Shown here: piece by piece, positions 1 to 6,145 of the stretch
How the letters are laid out: the number at the start of each line of letters is the position of its first letter
Numbering within the stretch: position 1 is the first letter of the stretch
NCBI GenBank assembly: GCA_015485035.1
Contig: WFUI01000106.1
Location: 1-8,424, forward strand
Direction: 5' to 3'
Length of the DNA stretch: 8,424 nucleotides
Origin: Mariprofundus sp.
GTDB taxonomy: Bacteria > Pseudomonadota > Zetaproteobacteria > Mariprofundales > Mariprofundaceae
Made by a program: the position numbers and the translations under genes
The notes under the pieces: model-generated
The model's database searches: none
What the model saw: the letters and a program-made list of their open reading frames with translations, nothing else
Told to the model about the DNA's origin: nothing

Positions 1-876
1 AATTACCGAACCGGCATTGTAGCCAATCGATATCCGCCACTCGAACTGCTCGAAGAACAACTCGATATCTATCTGCAAAATTATAAACAGGTAGATATCG
101 TTGCCCATAGCATGGGCGGGCTTTTGATACGCCAGTATTTATCACATCACAGTGAAAGTCCTGTGCGTCGTGTGCTGTTTTTATCGACGCCCCATTTTGG
201 CAGCGATATAGCAAATATTCTGGTCGAAATCGCCAACATTTCATATACAGGGAATATCCAGGCCGAGGAGCTGTTGCCCGGCAGTGATTTTCTGTGGGAG
301 CTTAACAGTATTGAAGGAGCGGAACTGGATGGGAAGGTTGTCCTGAATGTATATGCCAAAGAACAGAAACGGTTATTGAAAGGAGATCTGGTTGTCAGCA
401 CGTCTCATGCATGGCTGCCGTGGGCACCCAATGCAGAAGTGAATGGCGATCATCACCTGGGCAGACGGATTAATGAACCATGGGCGATGGAGTTTCTGCG
501 TTCCGGCCAGTTGCCATCTGCTGCGCCGGTGCCTGCCCGGAAGGAATTATGGCTGCGCTTTCAGCTGGCAGGCACGGATGAACCCCTTACGTTTAACGAT
601 ACGGCGGTGCGCCGGTTTGATGCGGGGAAACCATTTAAGGAAAAGCGGTTTGATCTGTGTTGTGATAGTCGCTCAGGCCTGCATCCGGTGGGGGGAACCA
701 CAATGATTCTCGATCATGTGACAGAAACGGACAGGGTGAAAATTTACCCTCGTAATGGATCAGCTCCGCAGCTTGTGAATATCGACGGGCTTATTGCAAA
801 GGATTGGCCGGTCCAGATGCGGATTATTCAGTTGGATCCGGCGGGTGAGCAGGACGCGGAAGCGGGCATGCCCTGA
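1..876 (+). CDS. Alpha/beta-hydrolase of lipase/esterase type, 5' end missing
   Basis: The reading frame is open from base 1, so the true start lies before the window; 291 residues are visible. They contain a nucleophile elbow, AHSMGG (visible residues 35-40, nucleophile Ser37), followed by a strand and STPHFGS, which resembles the 'TPH.GS' segment after the elbow in triacylglycerol-lipase-like hydrolases. Candidate partners for the triad are Asp129 (KGDLVVS) and His151 or His152 (GDHHLG); assigning them is inference. After about residue 165 comes a roughly 110-residue tail that looks beta-rich and that I do not recognise. Substrate is unknown; an ester or lipid is the family expectation. The first elbow position is Ala rather than the usual Gly, a tolerated variant. 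The last 49 bases overlap the end of rnhA on the other strand. Confident on the fold, not on the substrate. Confidence 0.85.
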   Translation, partial: NYRTGIVANRYPPLELLEEQLDIYLQNYKQVDIVAHSMGGLLIRQYLSHHSESPVRRVLFLSTPHFGSDIANILVEIANISYTGNIQAEELLPGSDFLWELNSIEGAELDGKVVLNVYAKEQKRLLKGDLVVSTSHAWLPWAPNAEVNGDHHLGRRINEPWAMEFLRSGQLPSAAPVPARKELWLRFQLAGTDEPLTFNDTAVRRFDAGKPFKEKRFDLCCDSRSGLHPVGGTTMILDHVTETDRVKIYPRNGSAPQLVNIDGLIAKDWPVQMRIIQLDPAGEQDAEAGMP

Positions 877-1295
877 CGCGCCAACTCATCAGCACGTTCG
901 TTCCCTTCATGGCCCGCATGGCCTTTCACCCATTTCCAGCTTACATCATGTTTGGCCGCCAGCTTATCCAGCAGCTGCCATCGCGCAAGGTTCGAAACAG
1001 GTTTTTTTCCGGCGGTTTTCCAACCTTTCTTTTTCCAGTTATGAATCCATTCATTCATGCCTTGTACAACATACTTGGAATCGGAGTAAATGGTGATACG
1101 GCAGGGTCGGTTGAGCGCTTTTAGTGCCTCGACTGCGGCCTGCAGTTCCATTTGCTGGTTGGTGGTATGCGCTTCTCCGCCGCATAGTTCTTTTTCATGC
1201 CCGCCCATACGCAGCAGTACGCCCCAGCCTCCGGGGCCGGGATTGCCCGAACAGGCTCCATCTGTAAATGCTTCAACCACCGGCTTGTCAGACAT
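828..1295 (-). CDS. rnhA: Ribonuclease HI
   Basis: This enzyme cuts the RNA strand of RNA-DNA hybrids in the cytoplasm (R-loops, primers). From the ATG at 1295 the protein has 155 residues, the same length as E. coli RnhA. The four metal-binding acidic residues of the family are present: Asp12 ([16 protein letters not shown]), Glu50 (QQMELQAA), Asp72 (YSDSKYV) and Asp136 (GNERADELA). The mobile catalytic His is His126 ([10 protein letters not shown]). The basic handle region is also there ([14 protein letters not shown], about 87-100). I chose 1295 over the longer in-frame start at 1361 because family proteins begin just before the first strand and the extension lies wholly inside the upstream mscS gene. 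The start overlaps the mscS stop by 8 bases (ATGTCTGA), which suggests translational coupling, and only a weak GAG-type ribosome site precedes it. The 3' end overlaps the hydrolase gene. Confidence 0.97.
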   Translation of the reverse strand: MSDKPVVEAFTDGACSGNPGPGGWGVLLRMGGHEKELCGGEAHTTNQQMELQAAVEALKALNRPCRITIYSDSKYVVQGMNEWIHNWKKKGWKTAGKKPVSNLARWQLLDKLAAKHDVSWKWVKGHAGHEGNERADELARQGMPASASCSPAGSN

Positions 1296-2382
1296 CCATA
1301 GTGCTCTTTTCAATATGCAGCGTGCGGGTCGGGAAGGCAAACGCCAGGCCGAGTGATTCAAGCAATTCCATGATTTGCAAATTCACTTCCTGACGAACCT
1401 GGAGATATTCTTCCCATACCTTGCTGCTGGAAAAGTAGTAGAGGAATATCGATAGAGAGGAATCTTCAAACTCATCAAATTTAACCAGCTTGTAACTCTG
1501 ATCGACACCGGGATGCTCGCAAAGCAGCTGCTCAATTCCGGCCAGTGCAGCTTTCATCTGATCCGGTGTGGTGTCGTAGGTCAGACCGATGCGCATTTTG
1601 ACGCGGCGCTCCGAACGGCTGTCAATATTATCAATTACCATATTGGCCAGTGTCGAATTGGGTACATTGACCAGTGTACGGGCAAATGTACGGATACGCG
1701 TGGAACGAAAGCCAACCTCTTCAACGACACCTTCAAATTCAGGTGTTTTGATCCAGTCGCCGACTGTAAACGGACGGTCAACCAGAATCATGATTGAGCC
1801 GAAAATATTGGAAATGGTATCTTTAGCCGCCATGGCAACGGCAATTCCGCCAATGCCAAGCGATGCGATCAGGCCGGAAACGGAGTACCCCATATTCTGG
1901 GCCACCACCAGCACAGCGGTCAGCACAAGGAAGACTTTCAGCGTTTTTGCAACAAACGGAACCAGTTGATCATCCAGCGTCGATTCGGTTTGTCTGGCAC
2001 GGGCAGTGAAATACACCGCCAGCCCTTCAATGGAACGCCATAAAAACCAGACACCGATAACAATGGAGACAATTCGACCGGCATTATCGGCCAGGCCAAT
2101 AATTGGGAACGAGTCGGCAGGCGGGTTGAGCAAATGCACGGAGATGATCAGGCCGACAACGAAGATAAGCATGCCGGCTGGTCGCTCGGCGGCTTCGAGT
2201 AATACATTATCCAGTTGAGTCTCGGTTCGAGAGGTTATTTTCTGGGCAATGATGTGGAACAGACGCACAATATAACGCTGGGCGACAACAGTAATGAACA
2301 GTGCTGTGACTGCCAGTAACCAGTGTGCCAGAGTGATATCCAGCAATGTGATTCCGGTCATCTGTGTCCACAGGTTATTCAT
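1288..2382 (-). CDS. MscS-family small-conductance mechanosensitive channel
   Basis: An inner-membrane channel of 364 residues that would open under membrane tension and release solutes on osmotic downshock. Hydrophobic segments lie at about residues 18-36, 70-88, 104-125 and 146-165. They are followed by the glycine/alanine-rich pore helix at 168-187 ([20 protein letters not shown]). Next comes the MscS-typical cytoplasmic beta domain: [11 protein letters not shown] (201-211), then [17 protein letters not shown] (217-233) and [10 protein letters not shown] (238-247). The alpha/beta C-terminal domain runs to about residue 357. At five predicted membrane segments it is larger than E. coli MscS (286 residues, three segments), so it belongs to the extended MscS-like group; I do not assign it to a specific paralogue. 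The ATG is supported by AGGAG six bases upstream. It is first in an apparent mscS-rnhA operon and diverges from the small gene at 2542. Confidence 0.95.
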   Translation of the reverse strand: MNNLWTQMTGITLLDITLAHWLLAVTALFITVVAQRYIVRLFHIIAQKITSRTETQLDNVLLEAAERPAGMLIFVVGLIISVHLLNPPADSFPIIGLADNAGRIVSIVIGVWFLWRSIEGLAVYFTARARQTESTLDDQLVPFVAKTLKVFLVLTAVLVVAQNMGYSVSGLIASLGIGGIAVAMAAKDTISNIFGSIMILVDRPFTVGDWIKTPEFEGVVEEVGFRSTRIRTFARTLVNVPNSTLANMVIDNIDSRSERRVKMRIGLTYDTTPDQMKAALAGIEQLLCEHPGVDQSYKLVKFDEFEDSSLSIFLYYFSSSKVWEEYLQVRQEVNLQIMELLESLGLAFAFPTRTLHIEKSTMDV

Positions 2383-2388
2383 CCGCGT

Positions 2389-2393
2389 CTCCT
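2389..2393 (-). promoter_or_regulatory. Ribosome binding site of the mscS-like gene
   Basis: AGGAG on the minus strand, six bases before the ATG at 2382. It fixes the start of the channel gene. Confidence 0.8.
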
Positions 2394-2412
2394 GCCTTCA
2401 TGAGTATGCGGG

Positions 2413-2441
2413 ATTGTAGCTGTTGTGCGCAACAGCGCCAG
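2413..2441 (-). promoter_or_regulatory. Putative sigma-70-type promoter for the mscS-rnhA operon
   Basis: On the minus strand CTGGCG (-35, 2436-2441) and TACAAT (-10, 2413-2418) are separated by 17 bases. The -10 matches consensus at five of six positions, the -35 at three. Transcription would begin near 2406, leaving a leader of about 24 bases that holds the AGGAG ribosome site. The spacer carries a perfect inverted repeat. Confidence 0.5.
2419..2436. repeat. Perfect 7-bp inverted repeat in the mscS promoter spacer, candidate operator
   Basis: GCTGTTG, four bases TGCG, then CAACAGC. It fills the spacer between the proposed -35 and -10 of the mscS-side promoter and lies about 27 bases upstream of the -35 of the promoter facing the other way. 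Placement in a divergent regulatory region suggests a repressor or regulator site; no regulator is encoded in the window. A transcribed hairpin is less likely because the repeat would sit upstream of both predicted transcription starts. Confidence 0.45.
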
Positions 2442-2462
2442 TCTCTTCCATTGCTCCGGTCA

Positions 2463-2491
2463 TTGACGCTGGTTGCATGCCTTTCTATGCT
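2463..2491 (+). promoter_or_regulatory. Putative sigma-70-type promoter for the 2542 gene and possibly ampG-mltA
   Basis: TTGACG (2463-2468, five of six consensus positions), a spacer of exactly 17 bases, and TATGCT (2486-2491, four of six). The predicted start is near 2498, about 44 bases before the ATG at 2542. No convincing terminator is seen before ampG, so this promoter may drive the whole 2542-5399 series. Confidence 0.6.
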
Positions 2492-2525
2492 CGTCTGTGT
2501 GGTTAGGTATGGAGCATTGATTTGT

Positions 2526-2532
2526 GGGGGAG
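2526..2532 (+). promoter_or_regulatory. Ribosome binding site choosing the ATG at 2542
   Basis: GGGGGAG ends nine bases before the ATG at 2542. It favours that start over the in-frame GTG at 2524, which lies immediately before and partly inside this site. The GTG has its own weaker GGAG further upstream, so the longer form is not excluded. Confidence 0.55.
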
Positions 2533-2541
2533 CTGGATAAT

Positions 2542-2832
2542 ATGGCTGATGCGGGATTGCAGAGTTTGATTGAAGACCATGATGCGCTGAGCAGACTGAT
2601 CGGCAAGCGTGTTCGCTATCTGAATGAGGAATATGAAGTCACGGATCTGCTGCCGGATGAAGGGCTGATGATTCTTTCGGCCGATGATGGTTCGGATGTG
2701 CAGGAAGATAGCTATGGTCGCCCGCACAGGCTTGTCCCGAAGCGTCAGAACTTGAAGTTTCGTGATGCCGAAGGTTGTCCGAGCAGCATCTGGGATGAAC
2801 TGGCTTTCCTGGATGGCCCGCTGCTGCGCTAA
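2542..2832 (+). CDS. Small acidic protein of unknown function, 96 residues
   Basis: I do not recognise this protein. From the ATG at 2542 it has 96 residues; the alternative GTG at 2524 adds six. It has no signal peptide, membrane segment or cysteine pair, so it should be cytoplasmic. An N-terminal helix (about 2-19) leads into IGKRVRYL (20-27) and a run of short alternating strands rich in Asp and Glu. A YGRPHRLVP segment follows (58-66), and the protein ends with a short helix-like WDELAFL (84-90). The pattern suggests a small beta-barrel, but this is only a reading of residue alternation. Support for its being real: a good ribosome site, a promoter-like sequence at a sensible distance, and gene-like codon use, whereas the overlapping minus-strand frame has no ribosome site. 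It diverges from the mscS-like gene and lies 100 bases before ampG; functional linkage to either is unproven. Confidence 0.75.
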   Translation: MADAGLQSLIEDHDALSRLIGKRVRYLNEEYEVTDLLPDEGLMILSADDGSDVQEDSYGRPHRLVPKRQNLKFRDAEGCPSSIWDELAFLDGPLLR

Positions 2833-2932
2833 AATATTTCGTACTGTAAAAGAATTTATCTCCACATATTCTCTACCGTGAAATGCGGTTGGCTGGCTGT
2901 TTTATGAAATTGCAGCAAAAGGTGTATTTGCA

Positions 2933-4198
2933 ATGACTGCGCTTCAACAATTATTCAGCCGCAAGATGCTGATCTGTGTTTTTACCGGATTTGCATCCGG
3001 CTTGCCGCTTTATCTGTTACTCAATCTGTTACCGGCATGGCTTCGAAGTGAGCAGGTTGATTTGACCACGATTGGCTTGTTTGCCCTGATTCAGTTCCCT
3101 TATACTTGGAAATTCATGTGGTCGCCGTTGCTCGATCGTTATGTAATACCGTTATTGGGGCGCAGGCGCGGATGGATGCTGTTGACGCAGGCCGGGTTGT
3201 TGGCCGTGATAGCCTCGATGGGAGCGTTCTCGCCGCAGACAGAACTGAATATGATCGTACTGTTTGCTACGGTGCTGGCATTGTTATCCGCGACTCAGGA
3301 TATTGCGCTGGATGCCTATCGGCGCGAATTGTTATCCGACCTTGAACTGGGGCTGGGAAATTCGGTGCATGTAAATGCTTATCGGGTGGCAGGTCTGGTA
3401 CCGGGATCACTATCCCTGATTCTGGCTGATCATCTGGCCTGGAGTACGGTATTCATTATCACTGCGCTGTTCATGTTGCCGGGCATGGTGATGACGCTGC
3501 TTGTATCCGAGCCGCATCGGGCTGACCCTCCCAGGAGTTTAAGGGAAGCCGTCGTTGAGCCCTTTCATGAATTTATAGGCAGGGAAGGCGTGCAGGGCGC
3601 ATTGATGGTATTGGCCTTTATCTTCTTTTATAAACTGGGCGATAGCATGTGCACAGCGCTGGCGACGCCGTTTTATCTGGATATGGGCTATTCAAAAACA
3701 CAAATTGGTCTGATTGCCAAGAATGCCGGTTTGTGGCCGGCTGTCATCGGTGGGCTGCTGGGCGGTTTGTGGATGGTGAAAATAGGCATCAATCGCGCTT
3801 TGTGGCTGTTCGGGGTGGTGCAGCTGGGGTCGATTTTCGGGTTTGCCTGGCTGGCTTCACTGGGGCTTCAGCAGGATGTCGGTGTGGCCGAGTTAACCCG
3901 ATTGGCTATGGTGATTGGGCTGGAAGCATTCGGTGTCGGTGTCGGAACTGCAGCGTTTGTGGCTTATATTGCCCGTGCAACGCATCCGGCTTATACGGCA
4001 ACCCAGTTTGCCCTGTTCACCAGTCTGGCTGCAGTTCCCCGCACTTTTATCAATGCAGGTGTTGGCTGGCTGGTAGAAGCATTCGGTTGGACAAGCTTTT
4101 TCCTGTTATGTGCTGCACTGGCAGTACCGGGGATGTTATTATTGCTTAAAGTGGCACCATGGCATGGCGAATACAGAACAACGGAAGGTGGTGGGTGA
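2933..4198 (+). CDS. ampG: AmpG-type muropeptide permease
   Basis: An inner-membrane transporter of the major facilitator superfamily. AmpG proteins import GlcNAc-1,6-anhydro-MurNAc peptides from the periplasm for cell-wall recycling. Family marks near the N-terminus are clear: GFASGLPL (19-26), TIGLFALIQFPYTWKFMWSP (46-65) running into LLDRY, the cytoplasmic loop GRRRGWMLLTQ (76-86) and SATQDIALDAYRRELL (119-134). The last matches the 'SASQDIVFDAW' region of E. coli AmpG. Hydrophobic segments continue to about residue 410. At 421 residues it is shorter than the 491-residue E. coli protein, as expected for forms with about 12 rather than 14 membrane segments. The ATG follows a GGTG ribosome site at a spacing of eight bases. 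mltA follows 46 bases downstream on the same strand. In several bacteria AmpG substrates also signal beta-lactamase induction; no ampR, ampD or ampC is in the window. Confidence 0.93.
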   Translation: MTALQQLFSRKMLICVFTGFASGLPLYLLLNLLPAWLRSEQVDLTTIGLFALIQFPYTWKFMWSPLLDRYVIPLLGRRRGWMLLTQAGLLAVIASMGAFSPQTELNMIVLFATVLALLSATQDIALDAYRRELLSDLELGLGNSVHVNAYRVAGLVPGSLSLILADHLAWSTVFIITALFMLPGMVMTLLVSEPHRADPPRSLREAVVEPFHEFIGREGVQGALMVLAFIFFYKLGDSMCTALATPFYLDMGYSKTQIGLIAKNAGLWPAVIGGLLGGLWMVKIGINRALWLFGVVQLGSIFGFAWLASLGLQQDVGVAELTRLAMVIGLEAFGVGVGTAAFVAYIARATHPAYTATQFALFTSLAAVPRTFINAGVGWLVEAFGWTSFFLLCAALAVPGMLLLLKVAPWHGEYRTTEGGG

Positions 4199-4230
4199 GG
4201 TTGTGAATGGAAACAGTACAGGTGACAAGC

Positions 4231-4235
4231 AGGGG
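4231..4235 (+). promoter_or_regulatory. Ribosome binding site choosing the mltA start
   Basis: AGGGG lies nine bases before the ATG at 4245 and only three before the ATG at 4239. It therefore selects 4245, which also gives a normal-length lipoprotein signal peptide. Confidence 0.6.
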
Positions 4236-4244
4236 CAGATGCTT

Positions 4245-5399
4245 ATGAACGGGATGATGAAGAAAGGTGTTCTGGTAATTTGCAGCCTGATACTGGTGGC
4301 ATGTCCGTCCAAACGGATCGAGACACCCGCGACAGGAAAGCCTTCCTATGTGAAAAGCCAGTGGCACGGATTGCCGGACTGGCAATCGGTAAAGCTGGAT
4401 TCATCACTTAAGGCGCTGCGGGCAGAGTGTGTATCATTACAGAAAAAAGAGGTATGGCAGCAGGTTTGTGCTGAAGCCGGATTGCTTGATACAACCAATA
4501 ACGCAGGGCTGCGCAGTTTTTTTGAGCGTCATTTTACGCCCTGGCAGTTACGCAATGGGGATGGTTCCGATCAGGGCTTGATTACCGGTTATTATGAACC
4601 TTTGCTCTATGGCAGTCGCAAGAAAACCGGACGTTATCGTTTTCCGGTGTATGGAGAGCCCGATGATTTGCTGGTGATTGATCTGAGTAAACTCTATCCG
4701 CAACTCAAAGGCATGCGTTTACGTGGGCGTATCGAAGGCAAGCGTGTCGTACCTTATTATGATCGTGCCGATATCGATGGTAAACATGCGCCTGAAGGTA
4801 AGGAGATACTCTGGGTGGATGACGAAATCAGCCTGTTTTTCCTTCAGGTGCAGGGATCGGGACGGGTCCAGTTGCGGGATGGCTCTGTCGTTAAGCTGGG
4901 TTACGCCAATCAGAATGGTTACCCCTATGCATCAATCGGGAAAAAGCTGGTGGAGATGGGGGAGTTGACGATTGATCAGGCTTCTCTACAGAGTATACGT
5001 CAGTGGGGAATTGATCATCCGGGACGCCTGAAAGAATTATTATACACCAATCCCAGTTATGTGTTTTTTCGGGAAATGCCGGATTCACAGACCTCGGCTG
5101 TAGGTGCAATGGGTATTCCGCTGACACCCGGTTACAGTATGGCCGTTGACAGGCGTACTATTCCACTCGGAATGCCTGTTTTTCTGTCGACGACCTGGCC
5201 GAACACGGATAAGCCGCTTAATCGCCTGATGCTGGCGCAGGATACCGGGGGAGCAATCAAAGGCACGATCCGTGGTGATTTCTTTTGGGGCTTTGGTGAT
5301 GAGGCAGGCAGACAGGCAGGTAGTATGAAACAAAAAGGTCGCATGTGGGTGCTGTTTCCCAATGGCATACAGCCTTCGATAACGATGGGTTCCCATTGA
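4245..5399 (+). CDS. mltA: Membrane-bound lytic murein transglycosylase A (lipoprotein)
   Basis: MltA cleaves the MurNAc-GlcNAc bond of peptidoglycan without water and leaves 1,6-anhydro ends; it acts from the outer membrane on the sacculus. The 384-residue protein starts with a short basic n-region (KK, 6-7), a hydrophobic stretch and a lipobox LVAC with Cys20, so it should be lipidated. TGYYEPLLYGS opens the MltA-specific domain. SLFFLQVQGSGRVQL and YANQNGYPY follow. The 3D (double-psi barrel) domain is near the C-terminus: AQDTGGAIKGTIRGDFFWG, FGDEAGRQAG and GRMWVLFPNG. Asp333 (AQDTGG) and Asp345 (RGDFFWG) match the conserved Asp pair of the family, the second corresponding to the catalytic Asp308 of E. 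coli MltA. Longer in-frame starts (back to 4110) run into ampG and lack a signal peptide. Placement directly behind ampG joins muropeptide release to muropeptide import. Any downstream terminator is not evident. Confidence 0.95.
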   Translation: MNGMMKKGVLVICSLILVACPSKRIETPATGKPSYVKSQWHGLPDWQSVKLDSSLKALRAECVSLQKKEVWQQVCAEAGLLDTTNNAGLRSFFERHFTPWQLRNGDGSDQGLITGYYEPLLYGSRKKTGRYRFPVYGEPDDLLVIDLSKLYPQLKGMRLRGRIEGKRVVPYYDRADIDGKHAPEGKEILWVDDEISLFFLQVQGSGRVQLRDGSVVKLGYANQNGYPYASIGKKLVEMGELTIDQASLQSIRQWGIDHPGRLKELLYTNPSYVFFREMPDSQTSAVGAMGIPLTPGYSMAVDRRTIPLGMPVFLSTTWPNTDKPLNRLMLAQDTGGAIKGTIRGDFFWGFGDEAGRQAGSMKQKGRMWVLFPNGIQPSITMGSH

Positions 5400-5407
5400 T
5401 GGGTAGT
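5384..5407. repeat. Alternating short inverted repeat at the mltA stop
   Basis: ATGGG (5385-5389), TT, CCCAT (5392-5396), TG, ATGGG (5399-5403). The central CCCAT can pair with either flanking ATGGG, giving two exclusive 5-bp hairpins around the stop codon. No T-run follows, so it is not a standard intrinsic terminator; it may be chance. Confidence 0.4.
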
Positions 5408-5419
5408 TCAGTTATCAAG

Positions 5420-5439
5420 TGTAATGTAATGTGATGTAT
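5420..5439. repeat. Imperfect tandem pentamer TGTAA
   Basis: Four consecutive 5-base units, TGTAA TGTAA TGTGA TGTAT, in the AT-rich 107-base gap between mltA and the pyrophosphatase gene. The rest of this gap holds only -10-like AT-rich sequence (TAATATGATATT, about 5477-5488) without a well-spaced -35. Confidence 0.5.
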
Positions 5440-5506
5440 TTCTCCGGTCTTGTTAAAAACATGATTTTTTGTTGGGTAATATGATATTTTGTGCTAGAAC
5501 TGACGT

Positions 5507-6133
5507 ATGAAATCATTTTCCCAATGGCGACCACATCCATGGCACGGGCTTGATGTCGGAGCCGAACCGCCCCGGCGGGTACATGCCTATATCGAAATCA
5601 GCCCCTTTGATACGGTGAAATTTGAAGTGGACAAAAAGTCCGGCTATTTGCGTGTCGACCGTTCGGTGCGTTCATCCTCGCAGCATCCTGCCTTGTATGG
5701 TTTTATTCCACGTACGCTGTGTGCCAGACGTGTCGGTGATCTTATGGATGATGCCAAACGGGGTGATGGGGATCCGCTGGATATATGTGTGATTTCCGAG
5801 CGCCCGATCTCCCGCATTGAAATTCTTGCCAATGCCCGTGTCGTGGGCGGTTTGCCGATGAATGATCACGATGAAGCGGATGACAAGATTATTGCCGTGA
5901 TTGAGGATGATCCGCTTTGGTCGAATATCGATGATATCTCAGAATTGCCACCAGCTCTTATTGATCGGTTGTTACACTATTTTCTTAGCTACAAACTGGC
6001 TCCGGGGCATCCTCAGAAGGTATCCATCGGCGAGCCTTACGGTTTTGAGCATGCGACGAAAGTCATTGAAGCTGCCATGGCCGACTATATTGAAGAGTTC
6101 GGAGCGAATCCGGAAAGACGCAAGATCGCCTGA
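5507..6133 (+). CDS. ppa: Inorganic pyrophosphatase, family I (soluble)
   Basis: It hydrolyses pyrophosphate to two phosphates in the cytoplasm and so pulls biosynthetic reactions forward. The 208 residues carry the family I signature DGDPLD (87-92). Comparison from memory with E. coli PPase places its active-site residues here at Glu30, Lys38, Glu40, Arg52, Tyr64, Asp87, Asp89, Asp92, Asp120 (or Asp122), Asp125, Lys127, Tyr162 and Lys163, so none is missing. The N-terminal HPWHGLDVG and the DDKIIAV segment (125-131) recall the somewhat longer subgroup that includes plant-like PPases, rather than the 176-residue E. coli type. The ATG at 5507 matches the family N-terminus, but no Shine-Dalgarno sequence precedes it, which is unusual for so abundant an enzyme. 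It stands apart from mltA by 107 bases, so it probably has its own promoter. The stop lies 12 bases from the end of the convergent CHAD gene. Confidence 0.96.
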   Translation: MKSFSQWRPHPWHGLDVGAEPPRRVHAYIEISPFDTVKFEVDKKSGYLRVDRSVRSSSQHPALYGFIPRTLCARRVGDLMDDAKRGDGDPLDICVISERPISRIEILANARVVGGLPMNDHDEADDKIIAVIEDDPLWSNIDDISELPPALIDRLLHYFLSYKLAPGHPQKVSIGEPYGFEHATKVIEAAMADYIEEFGANPERRKIA

Positions 6134-6145
6134 TTTTTTCAGCAG

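Noticed and set aside
1296..1361. 22-residue N-terminal extension of RNase HI
   Set aside because: It lies entirely within mscS, and the shorter form equals the standard length of the family.
1589..1969. 126-codon plus-strand frame inside the mscS-like gene
   Set aside because: It is antisense to a clear MscS domain and its product is composition-biased with no recognisable motif.
2503..2865. 120-codon open frame on the minus strand opposite the small unknown gene
   Set aside because: It lies over the better supported plus-strand gene, has no ribosome site, and would occupy the leader and promoter of that gene.
4110..4244. Longer N-terminus for MltA starting inside ampG
   Set aside because: It would overlap ampG by 89 bases and bury the lipoprotein signal peptide in mid-protein; the ATG at 4245 has the ribosome site and lipobox spacing.
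5453..5470. A-run/T-run pair (AAAAA-CATGA-TTTTT) downstream of mltA as a terminator
   Set aside because: The stem is only A-T pairs and too weak for an intrinsic terminator; the T-run may instead be part of the ppa promoter region.
6130..6142. CTGA-TTTTT-TCAG between ppa and the CHAD gene as a bidirectional terminator
   Set aside because: A 4-bp stem with the T-run in the loop does not form a functional intrinsic terminator.
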